The position numbers and the translations under genes were made by a program. DNA of 64,000 nucleotides, taken from positions 7,664,754 to 7,728,753 of the forward strand of contig CM057151.1 of assembly GCA_029962745.1 (NCBI GenBank), given 5' to 3'. The stretch is from Echinometra lucunter. Its lineage: Eukaryota; Echinodermata; Echinoidea; Camarodonta; Echinometridae. The notes beneath the pieces were generated by a model. The model was not told the DNA's origin. It made no database searches and saw only the letters and a list, made by a program, of their open reading frames with translations. Positions 44,401 to 58,400 of this stretch are shown piece by piece (the first letter of the stretch is position 1; each line of letters starts with the position of its first letter).

Positions 44401-47400
44401 ATGTTGTCGATTTGGAGTTGGTTTGGTAGTGTGACGGGAGTGAGAGCCTTTTTAATTACTAAGCTCAAGATCCCTAGGGCTTTGATCTGTGGAGTACATG
44501 TTACATTATTAATTAAAATTTAATGAGTTTAACTTTCATGATGTTAATGAGAGGGGACATACATGTACATATGTGTACTAGAAATTAGAATACAAAGGAA
44601 TACATAAAGAATTATACCCCTATCTCTTAATGCCTTCTATTTACAGTAAAAAAAAAAATGAAATGAAATGTCAATATAGATAGTGGTATTCTACTGCCAG
44701 CAATACAGATTTCAAATGAAATTCAATGATAGAAAAAGGTAAATTAAATTTGCGTATGGTTCATTAGTATCAAAAAATAAATTGGTGAACAGAAAAAGAG
44801 GCAAAATATTTATGTGATACGTTTAGTGATATTGCACTTTATGTAATACATACATGTAGTTATTTCAAACAAAAACCTGATGAATTAACATGAAATTGAT
44901 AGCAGGGATATTTATACCTTTGCAAATAATTATAGACAGTGAAATTTCCAAATTTATAAATTTCTGCAATTAAGATTACTACTATTGTAGAATTCTTAAT
45001 TGGAATTATTTCATTCTAGAATATGTAAAATTAGACTGTTACCTGGTACTTTACACATGTACATGTATATCAAGATACATATACATGTACAAGTAGCTGT
45101 CACTAGATGTGACAGCTACTTGTACAAATATGCATAAAAAGTCAACATTTTTAGCAAAAGATTTCTGTATTTTTGTTCAAATTTCATGAAACCTAAGTAA
45201 GAATTTTTTCTTACATTTTAGAATAAAATAGTAAACAACTCAACAACTACCATTAAGCTGGATACAACCATGACACCATGTGCGTTATTGGAAGTACGTG
45301 TAATATTCTAGTCTGTTGTTCTCTCCATTCATTAACTTTTGTAATAAACTTATATTACCTGAGAAATGCTAATTCAAGTTATTGACAAGACTATTGATTT
45401 TACACAGTCTAACAGTCAGCAATGAAGCATTTATAGGGATATACAGAAAATTAGTTGTCAGAAGCGGGACTTTCAAGAGGGCAAGAAAGCAATTTTTAAA
45501 TGGAAAAGCAGAATGTGGCAACAAGTCAACTCCAAATACCAAGAGTTATACATGTAGTTGTTCTAACTTGCATACCTGTAATTGTTATCATTCTACATTG
45601 TGGATGCTGGACTTGTTGATGTGTCGATTGTGGACATGACATGAATAATGCGAGAAGTAATTCAATCCCCTCATCGTACTCTAAGCTACCCTGTTTTCCA
45701 CCAGCATGAAACTCTATCCCGCGATCAATAGGGTTATAGTCTGAACCAAGATGATGAACAAATGTCCTTATTCCTCTGACTTCCTTGCTCTCATACAGGA
45801 GTGTACATATGTGCATTCTGTCTTCAGGTAGAGTGCCTGATAATTGCTGGTGAAATGGATGCAGTCTTGAACAATTATGGTTTTGGCAGTCTGTTATTAA
45901 ATAACAAAGTACTCTGTCCATTTGCTGCAATTTGGTTGGTAGGCAAAGTACATGTACATTATATACTACTGACCAGCACTGATTTGAGGAGAATAAATGT
46001 CTAGGTACTATTCTCTAAATTTACATAAAGAGAATACTTTAATTGTGCAGTCTGTAGCTTAGAGTATCATTTTTGTGTGTTAAATGTGCAAATATGAAAA
46101 TGGCTTATCTATCAAGGTCTAGCATAGAGGATATGATTAACAAAGAGCCACCAAACATTAAAAGTGCAGGACCTGAATTTCTCTTTATTGTTTTGAGCAA
46201 TTCAGAAACACTGTTATCAAATATAATGTACTGTGCATGAAATGTATTGTGAATTGGTTATATATTTTTTTCTTCATCAGTTAGAAAAAATATATATATT
46301 TTTTTATTCCTCATATTCAAAAAGCTTTGGTCACAAACAGTGGAGAGATCTTGCAGCCATTTCTTCTTGGATGTGATACAAAGAACCTGAAAATCGTTCA
46401 ACTCTGTCTAAGCTCAGTGCAGCGTCTAATCACACATGAGGCCCTATCAGCTGTAAGTATTGATCCATTGCCGGGTTGTTGTTATTAAAAATGTTCTTAA
46501 TGGAGGGAACATTTACCTCAGGGTTATGATTGATTTCATTTTTATTATTGTTTTTGTTATTCAGTATTCACATTTTATGTGAATTTGTTCTTTCTGTTCC
46601 TGATATGGAATACAGTGTAAATGCAAGGCCAGTAGAAAATGTCATAGCTGGTAAGTTATGTCATACGGTATGTCAACCAGACATTTATAGAATGCTGCAA
46701 ACCAGGTTGCTCACTTGCCTGAGGCTACCATCGTATGATGGTAGGCAGAATTTCAAATTACAAGCACTTGCCCTTTTTTTTCCTTAGGGTCTGGAGTGAA
46801 ATTCAGGCACTGTGCCCATAAATGTCAAGCCTAAATCACAGTTGCATTGAGTATTTTTCAGTGTTCAGCTACTGTTCAAATCAACTACACTGTACTATAC
46901 CAGTACCATTATGATCAACAATTAAGAATGAATTCTAGACATTTTAATCCTATTGCTTTTTCCTTTGATTATGAAATTCGAGATAACATACATGTACATG
47001 TAAATAAATCCACTTTAGTAAGTACAGTACTGCAAAACTGTCAGAGAGTTAATCATCTTCATAGAGATTTCATGCTTTGTAATTTTGAAAAACCTGTTCC
47101 CTTGGATGTGAAAATGTACCTTTAAATTTCTTGATATCACGACTGTATGCAATCATGGGGAGAGAGTGTGAGCCATTATTGCCCCCTGTGGCTATCTTGT
47201 TCATTAGTAAATGACTATAACATGATTGTTAGAAGTAATACTACCAGCAACCCCCTGATTGCGCCAAGGTAATCAAATTGTTGGCCAGTTCTGGGCTGTG
47301 AAGTCTACAAATAGCACAAGGCTATGCATGAGACTGCTTTACAGAACTGCAGAAAGTGTGTTATAGGAATGACAGAACTTCCTTAGACTTTGCATTTATC

Positions 47401-49463
47401 ACTTTAGGGCTTGGAGGAACATGTAAATATGTCAACACCCTTTGTTTAGCATGCTTCGCAGACCATTAAGTATACATGTAGGTGATCATGCGTGCTTAGA
47501 CATAGCCTGGGAAATGCTGAAAAAAAAACATATTTGCCTCTTGTAAATGTATAAAGATTAAGAAGCATATCGATTTTGCGCAAAAAAAGTTAAATGTAAA
47601 CAGCATGATGACACAGAAGTCATTTTACTGATTTAGTTTAGAATGCATTCACTGCATGATGACTGAAGCATCTACATGTACATGCAATGTAGGTTGCAAT
47701 TGACCAAGAACAATTATTTACCTATAATTCAGCTCAGATCATTCAAGCACTTTTTGCATTTTATTTGGGAAACAAAGAAGAAGTAATTATGGTCATTATG
47801 GCCCACCCAATTTATCATTTCTATGGATTCGCCAGCCACCATTTTTTTTTTTTTTTTTTTCAGAACAGAACTCGATAAAATCTTAAGAGCTAATCTGTTT
47901 TGCTTCCCTTGATGTGAGATCAGAAAAAAAGAAATGATATGGGCAGTGTCCATTCTGTTTGATTGACAGAAGTCCACTGATTTGATTGCTTATATGTAAC
48001 TACTTTTATCATTATCGTTGCACATGTGTACATTATCCTTATCTGTCAAATAACCCAGACTGTAGACTTTTTTGCATCTAGTCATGCAGATATAACATAA
48101 CTTTAACATTTCTCAATGCTGGACACCTACATGTATGTGTGGGCCTCTGGTTCACGTTGCCTCCAAACTCCCAAAGCCAAAATTTTGACATAAAGACCTC
48201 ACAATTTCGGTCCAGATCCCCGTAAAAGGAAGTTTGTGTGGAACCCTTGATTTTTATTTCCTGCATGATAGAACTGTTTCCTTAATGTTAAATCTTACTA
48301 TTTTTTTATTTATTTATTTTTTTTTTTGCACCTTCTCTGTTGGACAGTCTGCAGCAAGCAATGTGATTAACATGCTATGGGGTTTAATGGAGTGTGGAAT
48401 GGAGGATCTGAAAGTACTCCAGACAACCTTAGTTATCCTCACTACTAACACCATCGTCAGAGGTCCAGCCCTGGCAAAGGTAAGCAGATGTCCTACTTAA
48501 CGCAGATCATAGATTTAGAACAGTTCATTTTTATACTTGTCTGTATTATATTTTCTGATTTTTGTTTTTTGTTAAAGGTTTGTTTGCAGTGATGGTCAAG
48601 GCCGAAAAGTTATGATTTTATTTGTGGCATTTTGACCTAAACAAGTGATTGCTTTAGGCCACAAGGCCAAATCAAAAAGTATTGTGTGAGTTGTTTTCCA
48701 ACTTATGTCTGCATAAACATTCAATCCTTGGATTTTAACATTGTACATGTATATTAAAAGTTAACATTGTCATCTCACAAGTTCTGTTATTAATATGAGT
48801 AATATCATCATCATGTTCTCATCAAAAATCCTACAGTGTAGTTACAATTTTCTTTCATTTCCAGCTGAACTATGCATGAGCTAGCAATTTTGGGTGGTCA
48901 GTTTTCAAATACACTACAAACATTGAAGCATGTTTTGCATCTTCTTTCATGGCATAGGAAGTTAGGAATTGACTTTTACTTGTAAATATGAGCATCCATT
49001 TTCCAAAATTTTGCCCATCTTGTGCTAATAACAAAAAGATTAGGAGGCACACACCATTCCAACGTCGTAATCAAACCTCATCATTTCCGAGGGCAGGAGA
49101 GATAAGATGAAGATCATCATCATCATCTGCGAGCCCTACCTAGCAACGCAAGCACTGAACATTGCACCCAGTACATGAAATATGAATAAGCTGCTCCTAT
49201 CAGTATTTGCCCGCTAGGCAGGGGATGTGATGTTTATCATGGTATTCTTGCTGGTATTGCCATTTTTGTGTGTCTTGATATTAAAGCAATACCTGCACTG
49301 TATACAATGAATGTTTAAAATGTTTACAAACAAAATAGATTTAAGTATACATGTACATGTATGTTAACATTTGCACATGAAGTTGAGCATGCGAGAGAGA
49401 GAGAGATAATACATATGTGTTGTATTACATGTATATGCTCATGCCATACTTGAAGGTCTTCCC

Positions 49464-49494
<31 letters not shown>

Positions 49495-52400
49495 AAAAAA
49501 AATGAAAGAAAGAAAAAAGATTAAAAACTGCATTCTCTTGACATCAATAAGTGGAGAGCTTAGCATATGTGTATTCATTAACATCTTCAATCAAAAAGCC
49601 ATAAAAGGATTGACTAATTGGTTTTGCCTGATTGCTGAGGCTGTAATGGCTGACTGTCAATTGGGAGATATTCATTTTGAGCTATTTTTAGAGTTGATAT
49701 GAATAAGATACACATACAACAGTTCAGGTTAGAAACACACTTACATGTAGTATGTGTTTACATAGCAGAATACATTATTTTTTCCACTTGTATAGTTTTA
49801 ATTGTATTCTGAGGTTCATGCTCCATACATGTACATTGTAACACTTCAACAAAGAAAAAAAAAAATACATGCAAAATACATACACTGAATACATGTACAG
49901 TATATATGCAATCTAGAAGAGACATTTGTACATGGTGGTGTATTTTGTTTTGTTTTTGTGTGTGTATATATGTAGTTCAATATATGATGTTAGATTACAA
50001 TTAGATTATTATGTGCTTTATTATAAATATTTCATGCCTTGGCATTCAGTAGAGTAAACTATACGGACCCCCAAAATTAAGAATTTTCCAAATGATGTTA
50101 CAATGTATGTATGTTTCACCAAGGCTTCAGACCAAGCTCGCAATATAATAACACCAGGGAAATTTTGAATTTTTAGAAATTGAATTTATGTCATATTGAA
50201 CATTGAAAAGCTTGCAAAATTTGATGCACATGTATATGTTGATCATTGCCCTGTCATTTATTTTAAGGTTGTCTTTGAAGCTAAAACAATGTAAACATGT
50301 ACAAGGGCCATACAATTTTGTGAGTGTCCTACTGTGCTAGACATGTAGATGTACATGTATGTAAAAGGGTATATTGCAGGCCTGTACACATAACTGTATT
50401 TAACGAATTGTTGATAGTCACTTGACAGATTTTCAGCCATTAAGATAAAATAAAATACCCTATAAATTGACTTTAGTACATTTAACATCATTATAGAAAA
50501 ATAAGGTACCGTATCTATTGTTTGACATTCAAATGCACAATCTTTTTTTTTTTTTCATCGCATGTGTAATAAACACGCAATGTACATGTATACTTAGTTT
50601 ATAATCTCATTTTGAAAAATGAAAAACATTGATTGTAAAGGTATAGTACAGTAATACAGCAGATAGCATAGACTAACTGAAAACATTATAAAAATATGAG
50701 CCTCAAAAGGATACTTCCTCTCTATGTAATGTGGAAATTGCTTCCATTAAAATATCAGATGGACTCGTTTCCAATTTATGGCCGATGACCTAAGAAATCA
50801 TTACCATGATAAAGAGAATGGCAGGCTGTAGACTACAGAAATAACTCTGAAATTAATCATTTGTGCTCTGGGCCTTTCCTAGCGAAGCCATTAGCATCTT
50901 ATCTGCTCTCAGTTGGCAACGTACCTCGATATATTGATCTAGATGTATAAAATATTTATGAATGGAACAGCAAGGTTACATTTTAGTTCATGCCATGCAT
51001 ATCATTTTAGCGACTTGTAGTGTGTTTAATGGCAGACCTGCATATTGAAAGAGCACAGGACTGCTGAACAAAATTCATTAACAGTGTTTCATGTAAATCA
51101 GCATATGGTGCACATCTGTACCCATGCAATATAGTATTATAATAGCAACATTAAAGTAGCTCTAAATTTTGTCATTTTATACAGCTTTTATTATTAATAG
51201 GTAACCTTAGAGTGTAAATGTCAGTATTTATGTGCTTTTGGTAAGGCATCACAATTTGTTTCAAAATTAGACATGATTGCTTCAGAAGTTTATAAATTAA
51301 TCAATTGATGTGTGCACTTGTACATTGTAGATATATATTGTTCACTGTAGAAATTTTGCATGCATGTCTTTGTGTAAACAAAGCCAATTTGTACAGACAA
51401 AGCAACTTTGCACAAACAAAGGGAATCATTTTATGTATCATAAGTTCTGAGTTCCCACTTATTTGCATTCTGGATTACAAGTACACATTGTGGTTTTAAA
51501 AACTGGTTTGCAGATCTCCTTTAATTTCCTCATTAGCACGCCCATGTTGTGACAACTTAATAAGCAAAAGCAAGGTCACCAGGGCTCAAATCATTACATG
51601 GAATTATGAAATTAAGGACAAATGCAATTAAAAGGTCTAATCATGCCTATGTACAATGTCAATACCTGCCTCTGTATACAGTACATGCAATTCCTGATAT
51701 CATAGGGTCCATGTTGACATTGATTGCATTACATCCAGTGAAAGGGCTCAAGATAGATATGTGCATGTATTTGTTCTTTTTACATGTAGTTGATGTACAC
51801 TGTACTACATGTATATAAAGAGATCTACACAAAAGAATAGAGGAAGGGAATGAACACTTGACCATGCTGAAAGGTTTATAATGTTTGAATCATTCTCATT
51901 TGTAAGCACCAGCATGAGTGCACAGATTCACACACAGATCATGCTTATAGGCAAGCCAGTATATAGTGTGTTTCTTTAAAAAGTTACCATGATACTTTTA
52001 CCATTAATTACTCAGGATGTCAAATATCATTGTTTCCTTTTCCATGTGATACCAAATATTTCGTGATATTGCCATGCATGAATGAATAGAACATTATTAC
52101 ATGTCTGAGTAATGTCCAAAGTGGTTTTGTTTACAGAAGTCATGAATGGTTTGATTCCATTGAATAACAATAATGCAAAATAAACAAAAGATAAAAAACC
52201 AAAACAGAGATAGGTTTTCATGCTTTTCTTTTATTCTTCAGTCAATATTTTCAGTTTTGAAACAATTCCATATTTAGCCCCAAAGTCCTTCGACATTCCC
52301 CCCACTGTCCGAGTACATGTACTTAGTAATCATAAGGAAAAAATAGGATCAGTGAATGTATGTAGCTTTCCACTAAATTGATCTCTTTCATACAGATCAC

Positions 52401-55400
52401 CTTCGAAAATACAAGTTTACTGGTAAATTTGTTGTTATTCAATCATGACAAGTACATGTATGTTGTCATAAAGAAGAAGGAGGAGGAGGAGGAGGAGAAA
52501 TTGCCCTTTTTGCCCTTTGTATGATTCATTATATGGTCAGATATACTTGTATATTCTGTGAGATATAGCTGAGTACAGTTGAATTCCTTTTACACATTGT
52601 TGTTTATATTTTAGGCAAGTGATATACACTGTAATAGAATTTCAGTCTGGTCTTCTTCTCTCTCTTACAGGTACTTTTAATTGAGTGACATTGAATATTG
52701 AGTAGATGTGTGTTCTAGTGAGCAATCTTATACATAACCAGTCCATTGAGCGAATGATTGATATGAAAAGATAATGATTATTATTATGTTTTTAAAGCAA
52801 AGTCGATTAATAATTTCTTGTGTCTTTTCACTCTTCAGGCTGTTGTAGTCTGCTTTCGCCTCCACTTTTCAAAGGACAACACTACAAGTAACACGGCGTC
52901 TGCCATTGTCCAGCAAGTTATTTCTATTGTCTTTGAGAGAGTTCTTGCTGAAGATGAGGCTAATGCAGGTGAGAGATCCTACTCAATACTTGGTTAGGTA
53001 ATAGTATGTACTATCTGCCATTGTATAACTAGTGATTCTATTGTCTTAGATAGGGTTCTTGCTGAAGATGAAGCCAATGCAGGTAAGTACGAAGACCTTA
53101 GAGATCCTGCTCAATACTTGATTAGGTAATAGCATGTACTATTTGCCATTGTACAGCAAGTTATTTCTATTGTCTTTGAGAGAGATCTTGCTAAAGGTAA
53201 AGCTAATGCAGGTTAAACGGTAGAGAGAGCACTAGTCAGTGGGTCAGAGTAGGCAAAAGTATATGCATGAACATGTACTGCCTGTTGTTGTCGTGATTTC
53301 TACTGTCTTAGAGAGGGTTCTTTCTGAAGTTGAAGCTAAATGCAGGTAAAATAATTGACCTCACTCCAATTCTCTGTATTCAGTTAAAGAAACTGTACCA
53401 AGTACTTAGTATATAATAGCAACATCAGAAAGTTATGCAATGCTCACAACTTACATTGGATGTTTTAACACCCATGTGGAAAAGAACATTTTTCAACTTA
53501 TGTCATGTGCATTCCTTTACGCACTTTGTTGAGTAAAACTGTTTTGTGAGATTCTGAAACCAAAACACTGACGAGAATTAAATAGATTATAATATGTAGC
53601 ATCACTTCTAAAGATTTGACAACAAAAGGTCGGGTTGTGGAGATTTTTATGAGTTCTAAGAGTAGATTAAGATCTTTGTCTCTAGGGGCCTTTGTGATCT
53701 TGTCTTGTTTCAGATGGATCAGAAGTAGCAGTGGATGAAGAACAACTCAAGATAAGTTTAGGCAACCGAGAAGCCCCTAAATCACTCAGACCTTGTGCTA
53801 CTGATGCTTATATGTTGTTCCAGGTTTGTACTCAATTATGTTTATCTTCCATGCTCGTGTGATTCTTCAGATGAATATTTAGTCTGTGCAGTGCTTTGGG
53901 CAGCTTACACTTTCTCAAATATTTTATTTATACTTTATATAATATTTATGGACTAAAAGAGCTGGTCACCTTGAAATTAATTGCGTCATGAATTTCAAAG
54001 TCAGAGGTCAGTGCATATTGAAAAAAATTAACAAATATGAAGGTGCTAAGAGTTGAAATATTGCTCAGAAAGTGTACTTGTGATACATAGATGCATATAA
54101 ACTTTGAGTCACCACTGGAGTAAAATACTTATAAAGTTTTAAATTCTTGACATTCTTTTTATTTGCCAGTGAGCATACTCATTGGTCTGCCACATCCACT
54201 TATCACTTTTTAGCTATGAAATAAGAATGAGAAGTTGTTCAGGATTAATAAAAGAGAGTTAATTTCTACTTTTCTTGCACTAGTTTAATCTTGCAAATAA
54301 AAGAAAACTTTTTATTTTTGCGTGTACCAGGATCTGTGTAACCTCGTGAATGGAGACCCACCTTGCTGGTTGCAGGGTATGAATGCTATGACCAAGAAGT
54401 TTGGATTGGAACTCCTGGAATCTGTTCTCAACAGCTTTCCACAGGTGTTCCTTAGGGTAAGATATAGCAAATACTTCTTGCCTCAAACAACTTGCTTGTA
54501 GAATAATACTGTGCTCTGACATTTGCAGTTGGTACACTGCTTCAGACTTTTTTTACGTAAAAGATGTAGGATAAGGGTTACCATTAGATTTTGCGTATTG
54601 TATAGGGATAAGGATAGGTATAGTGTTGCTCTTTTTATGATGTCTGAGTTTCATTAGAATATGGACCATGGATCAGTTGCTGCCCAAGCATGTGTTGTAA
54701 AAACCTTTAATGTTAAGTAATAGCAATGCACTTTCATTCTGAAGGAAACTATTTGATTTTTTCGTTGTTTTTAATATGGATCGAAATCAGGCCGAATTCT
54801 CCATGAATAATTTGAAATTCACAGGCAATGAAAAGGGTTTGAGACAAATATGAGTATTTGGGACTACAGAAGTATGTTACATCAGAATTTCTTCAAAGAT
54901 GTAAATTATTGCCAGTTCCAATTTTAAAATGTGAGCATTCAGGAGAAAAATACATGGGAGTCGATATCATGAGAAAGTGCACTAATTTTTTTTACCCTCA
55001 CTACCAAACTCAACCTTCTCTATTAAAGTCTAAGGTTGGCCCCTAATGCTCTGGCATATTTTCCTGACTGATATAAAGGCAAAATAAATCCTTTTGAATT
55101 ATTCATTTGTAAGCTGCTGTTTTCTATACCGGTACAGTTTTTATGGATGTGGCATAAGCAGCATTAAAGCAGCATTATTCATGAACAAAAAATGAAGTAG
55201 AGATCTAATATTTTTCCTTGAACTTTCATAGAAATTCATTGTTTTGTCCTCTCAAGGAATAAGTCCCATATACGAACTGTAAAAGTGAATAATGCAACTG
55301 ATTGCTATCAGTTTTTCATGGTATCACTGCAGCAGAACCAGTTGCTCATCATCATCATAAAATGTAACTGAAGGGGCAAAACTTAATCCTTTGTGAACGT

Positions 55401-58400
55401 CTTTCCATCTTGAAGCTCTTTATACCTGTGGTGATAATGGATATTTTTTTCCCCATTGGGCATTATGCATAATTCAAATAGCAGAGGGAGTTTTTCAATT
55501 GTGAATTGGTATCATCTATTATATGCATTGTACTTCATGTCGATATGAATGCGTGTACTGATCATGCGTGCATAATAAAAACCATCTATCATACATTTGT
55601 AATGTAAGCCCATGCTAATGAATGATATTTTGCATCTGTCACATTTTTTTTTTTATTCTGATATAGTTAACTTAAAACTTGAAACTCCTGAAAGTGTTAA
55701 ACAATAACAAGTGTATGGATAATACAAATTATTTTTTTAAAGACATTGTTAAGGCAAGAAATAGGAAACTTTCAAAAAGTAACAAATGTAAATCAATTAC
55801 TTTGTGGCATTATTCTTTCACAAAGGGATTCTGGTTTTGCAGTATACATTCATTCATCGTGTTTAAAAAAAATCATTGAAGATGTACATTTTTGTACATT
55901 TTCCTCTTCTATCCCTTGAAACATGGTAGCACACTGAATTCAGTTTCCTGTTGAAGGAGAGAGTATGCCCACTTCTCATCAAGCTCTTCTCCCCTAGTCT
56001 GAAGCATCGTCAAGGGATGTCAGCCCCCACAGCCCCTATCAACCCTCCAGAAAAACCCACCTTTCACATGAGTCTCAGGCTACTTAGAGTAGTCTCAGTC
56101 GTCATTAATAAGTACTACTCTCTTCTTGTAAGTTTATTTTTTCATATTCTATTGTTACTTGAAATATTTTGTTTTGTTTTGTTTTATTGTGTTTGTTTTG
56201 TTTTGAAATATATTTCTTTTGTCTTTACAGTGAGATTTGGTTCATCTTTTTCCTGAGACAATGAAAATGAAATAAGCTTGAAGTCAGTATGTTAATTAAT
56301 TGATTTATTTTTTCATTATTGTTATTATTGTGGTTGTTTCCACTGTGATACATTTGAATTAGAGCCTATTCTATGTGTAGTGAGATAAAATGAAATGAAA
56401 ATACTTATAGGTAGGAAATAGAATAGAAACACATAATTGCTGAATATCACTTAGTGGAAAGAACATTGTTCATTGTTGGTTTTAAGAATATTTTGGAAAT
56501 TTCACTTATTTTCACCCTGAAAAACATTTAAAAACTTTCATTCCAAAAGCCTGTGTGCTGTTGGGTGATAAAGCTTATATTTATGGGTCACACCACAAAC
56601 CTTGCCAGGGAAATCAGAAGTCCTTATGTCTTGCAACTCAGTATTTATTTCCTGCATGCAGTCTTATTCCTTCCTGTCTCGCCATGCTGTGCTCTTGAAG
56701 TAAATACACATTCCTTGACTAGCATATTCTGAGACTCCTAAGCAGAGTCAGCATAGAAATCAGGAGTGGCATTGAAGCACATACATTTTTTTTCAGAAAG
56801 TTATATGTAAGACAGATATTGCATACCTGCCAACTGTCCCTATGTAATAGGGACAGTCCCAATTTTCACCCTTGATGACCCTGTGTCCTTATTTTTGTCA
56901 AAATCTGTCTATAGTAATATATAGGAAATTAGGGAATGTCTCTATTTTTGACAGTTTCTTAATCATCTGTCCCTATTTCTTGAGTTGCATGGTTGGCAGG
57001 TCTGATATTGTATTTCAATGCAGGAATTGACATTCCAGCAAACAAATGAAAGAGATACTGGGCTCTGGATAATTTGAAGCAAATCATGACACTTTCTTCC
57101 TGAGTGCCATTTTCTTTCTAATAGTTTCTTGCAATCATGTACTCATAGAAGAATGTTTGATGACAGTGAGACACTTAAACATTATAGCCACTGCTAGATT
57201 ATTAGATGGCTAGATATCTTTTCCTTTGATAAGTTATCAATTTGAGTAAGTGATGTAGGTTTGTTTAATTAGTCTATGTTAATTGATGCTCATTTAAAAT
57301 ATATAAATTTGTTATATATATTTGCAGTTCAGTGATGATAGCAACTATCCTTGAAAATTGTTTAATTGCCATATGTTAAAGACAGTATCTCCTAGGCAAA
57401 AGTCAACATCTTTTGCTCAAAAGAAGGCTGATTTGGGGGGTTTGTGTTGGACTTATTCACGGGATTATTTAAGTTGTGGCTTTTTTGTTAAATGATGTTT
57501 TACTGATGTGCAGCCTAAGGCTTTAAGTGTAACTAACTGTAAATTAAGCAATTCAAGCAATTGTTTTATAGAGACTCAAATTAGTGTCCTCAAATATCTT
57601 TTTCTAGCTTACATATTGTTTTACACATACATGTAGGGTCATTCCTTACACTCACCATATGTTTCAAGGCCATTTTGTACCTTTAAGATCTACAATGAAT
57701 CATGATAATTGTCAACATGTTTGTGCAAAATGCCTTAGGCAGTGGGATTTCAAATCTTGTGATCCTTCCAGATATCTAGATTTATTCCGTACTTGCATTA
57801 AAGGACTGAGTCTTGATGCTCTGACAGATTTGTAAAGAATACCTTCTCACCATATCTCTTTAAACCAAAATACTGTGACATTTCACTGCAGCCTTACTTC
57901 CCCTGTGAAAGGATTTTTGCTAATCCAGAACCATACAACTTCTATCCAAAGAGATTACACCAGAGAAAGTCTTTTTGAATGCCCATTCAGATTTGTAGGC
58001 GGATATGAAACTTGTTATGGTGATGTTTTAATGTTATTCATTTACTTTGAAGATTGGGAAGGGAATCTTTTGAGAATGGGGAAATATTGCACCGCTTTTT
58101 TGTCTGTGTACGCATATCTATCATGATTTATCAGGCTTTCTATGAATTATCATCTTTAATAAGATCTTTCATTATATGCTTTGTGTTTTTAGTAGATTGT
58201 GTCAGTCTTATCCAATAATAATCCAATCTTATCCAATGATAATTATAAGGAATATGTATTTGTAGTGCATTTACAATTTATTTCTTGTAGCACGGTACTT
58301 AATTCATGCTGCATCATAGCGCATTTAGCACAGCAATGTTCTGATTTCTATTTTGTGCAGATGACAGAATGCGAGATATTTCTCTCCTTATTGGTCAAAT

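Larger units (their letters stand above)
42354..46324. other. MON2 intron 2 (4.0 kb)
   Basis: AT-rich with many ACATGTA/TACATGT palindromic motifs, a T21-G13 homopolymer junction at about 42549-42583, a perfect hairpin at 45086-45126 and an antisense ORF at 45526-45921. Confidence 0.8.

Noticed and set aside
53017..53345. Extra MON2 coding exons
   Set aside because: Only the first copy keeps frame; none has a convincing acceptor, and exon 5 joins exon 6 correctly without them.
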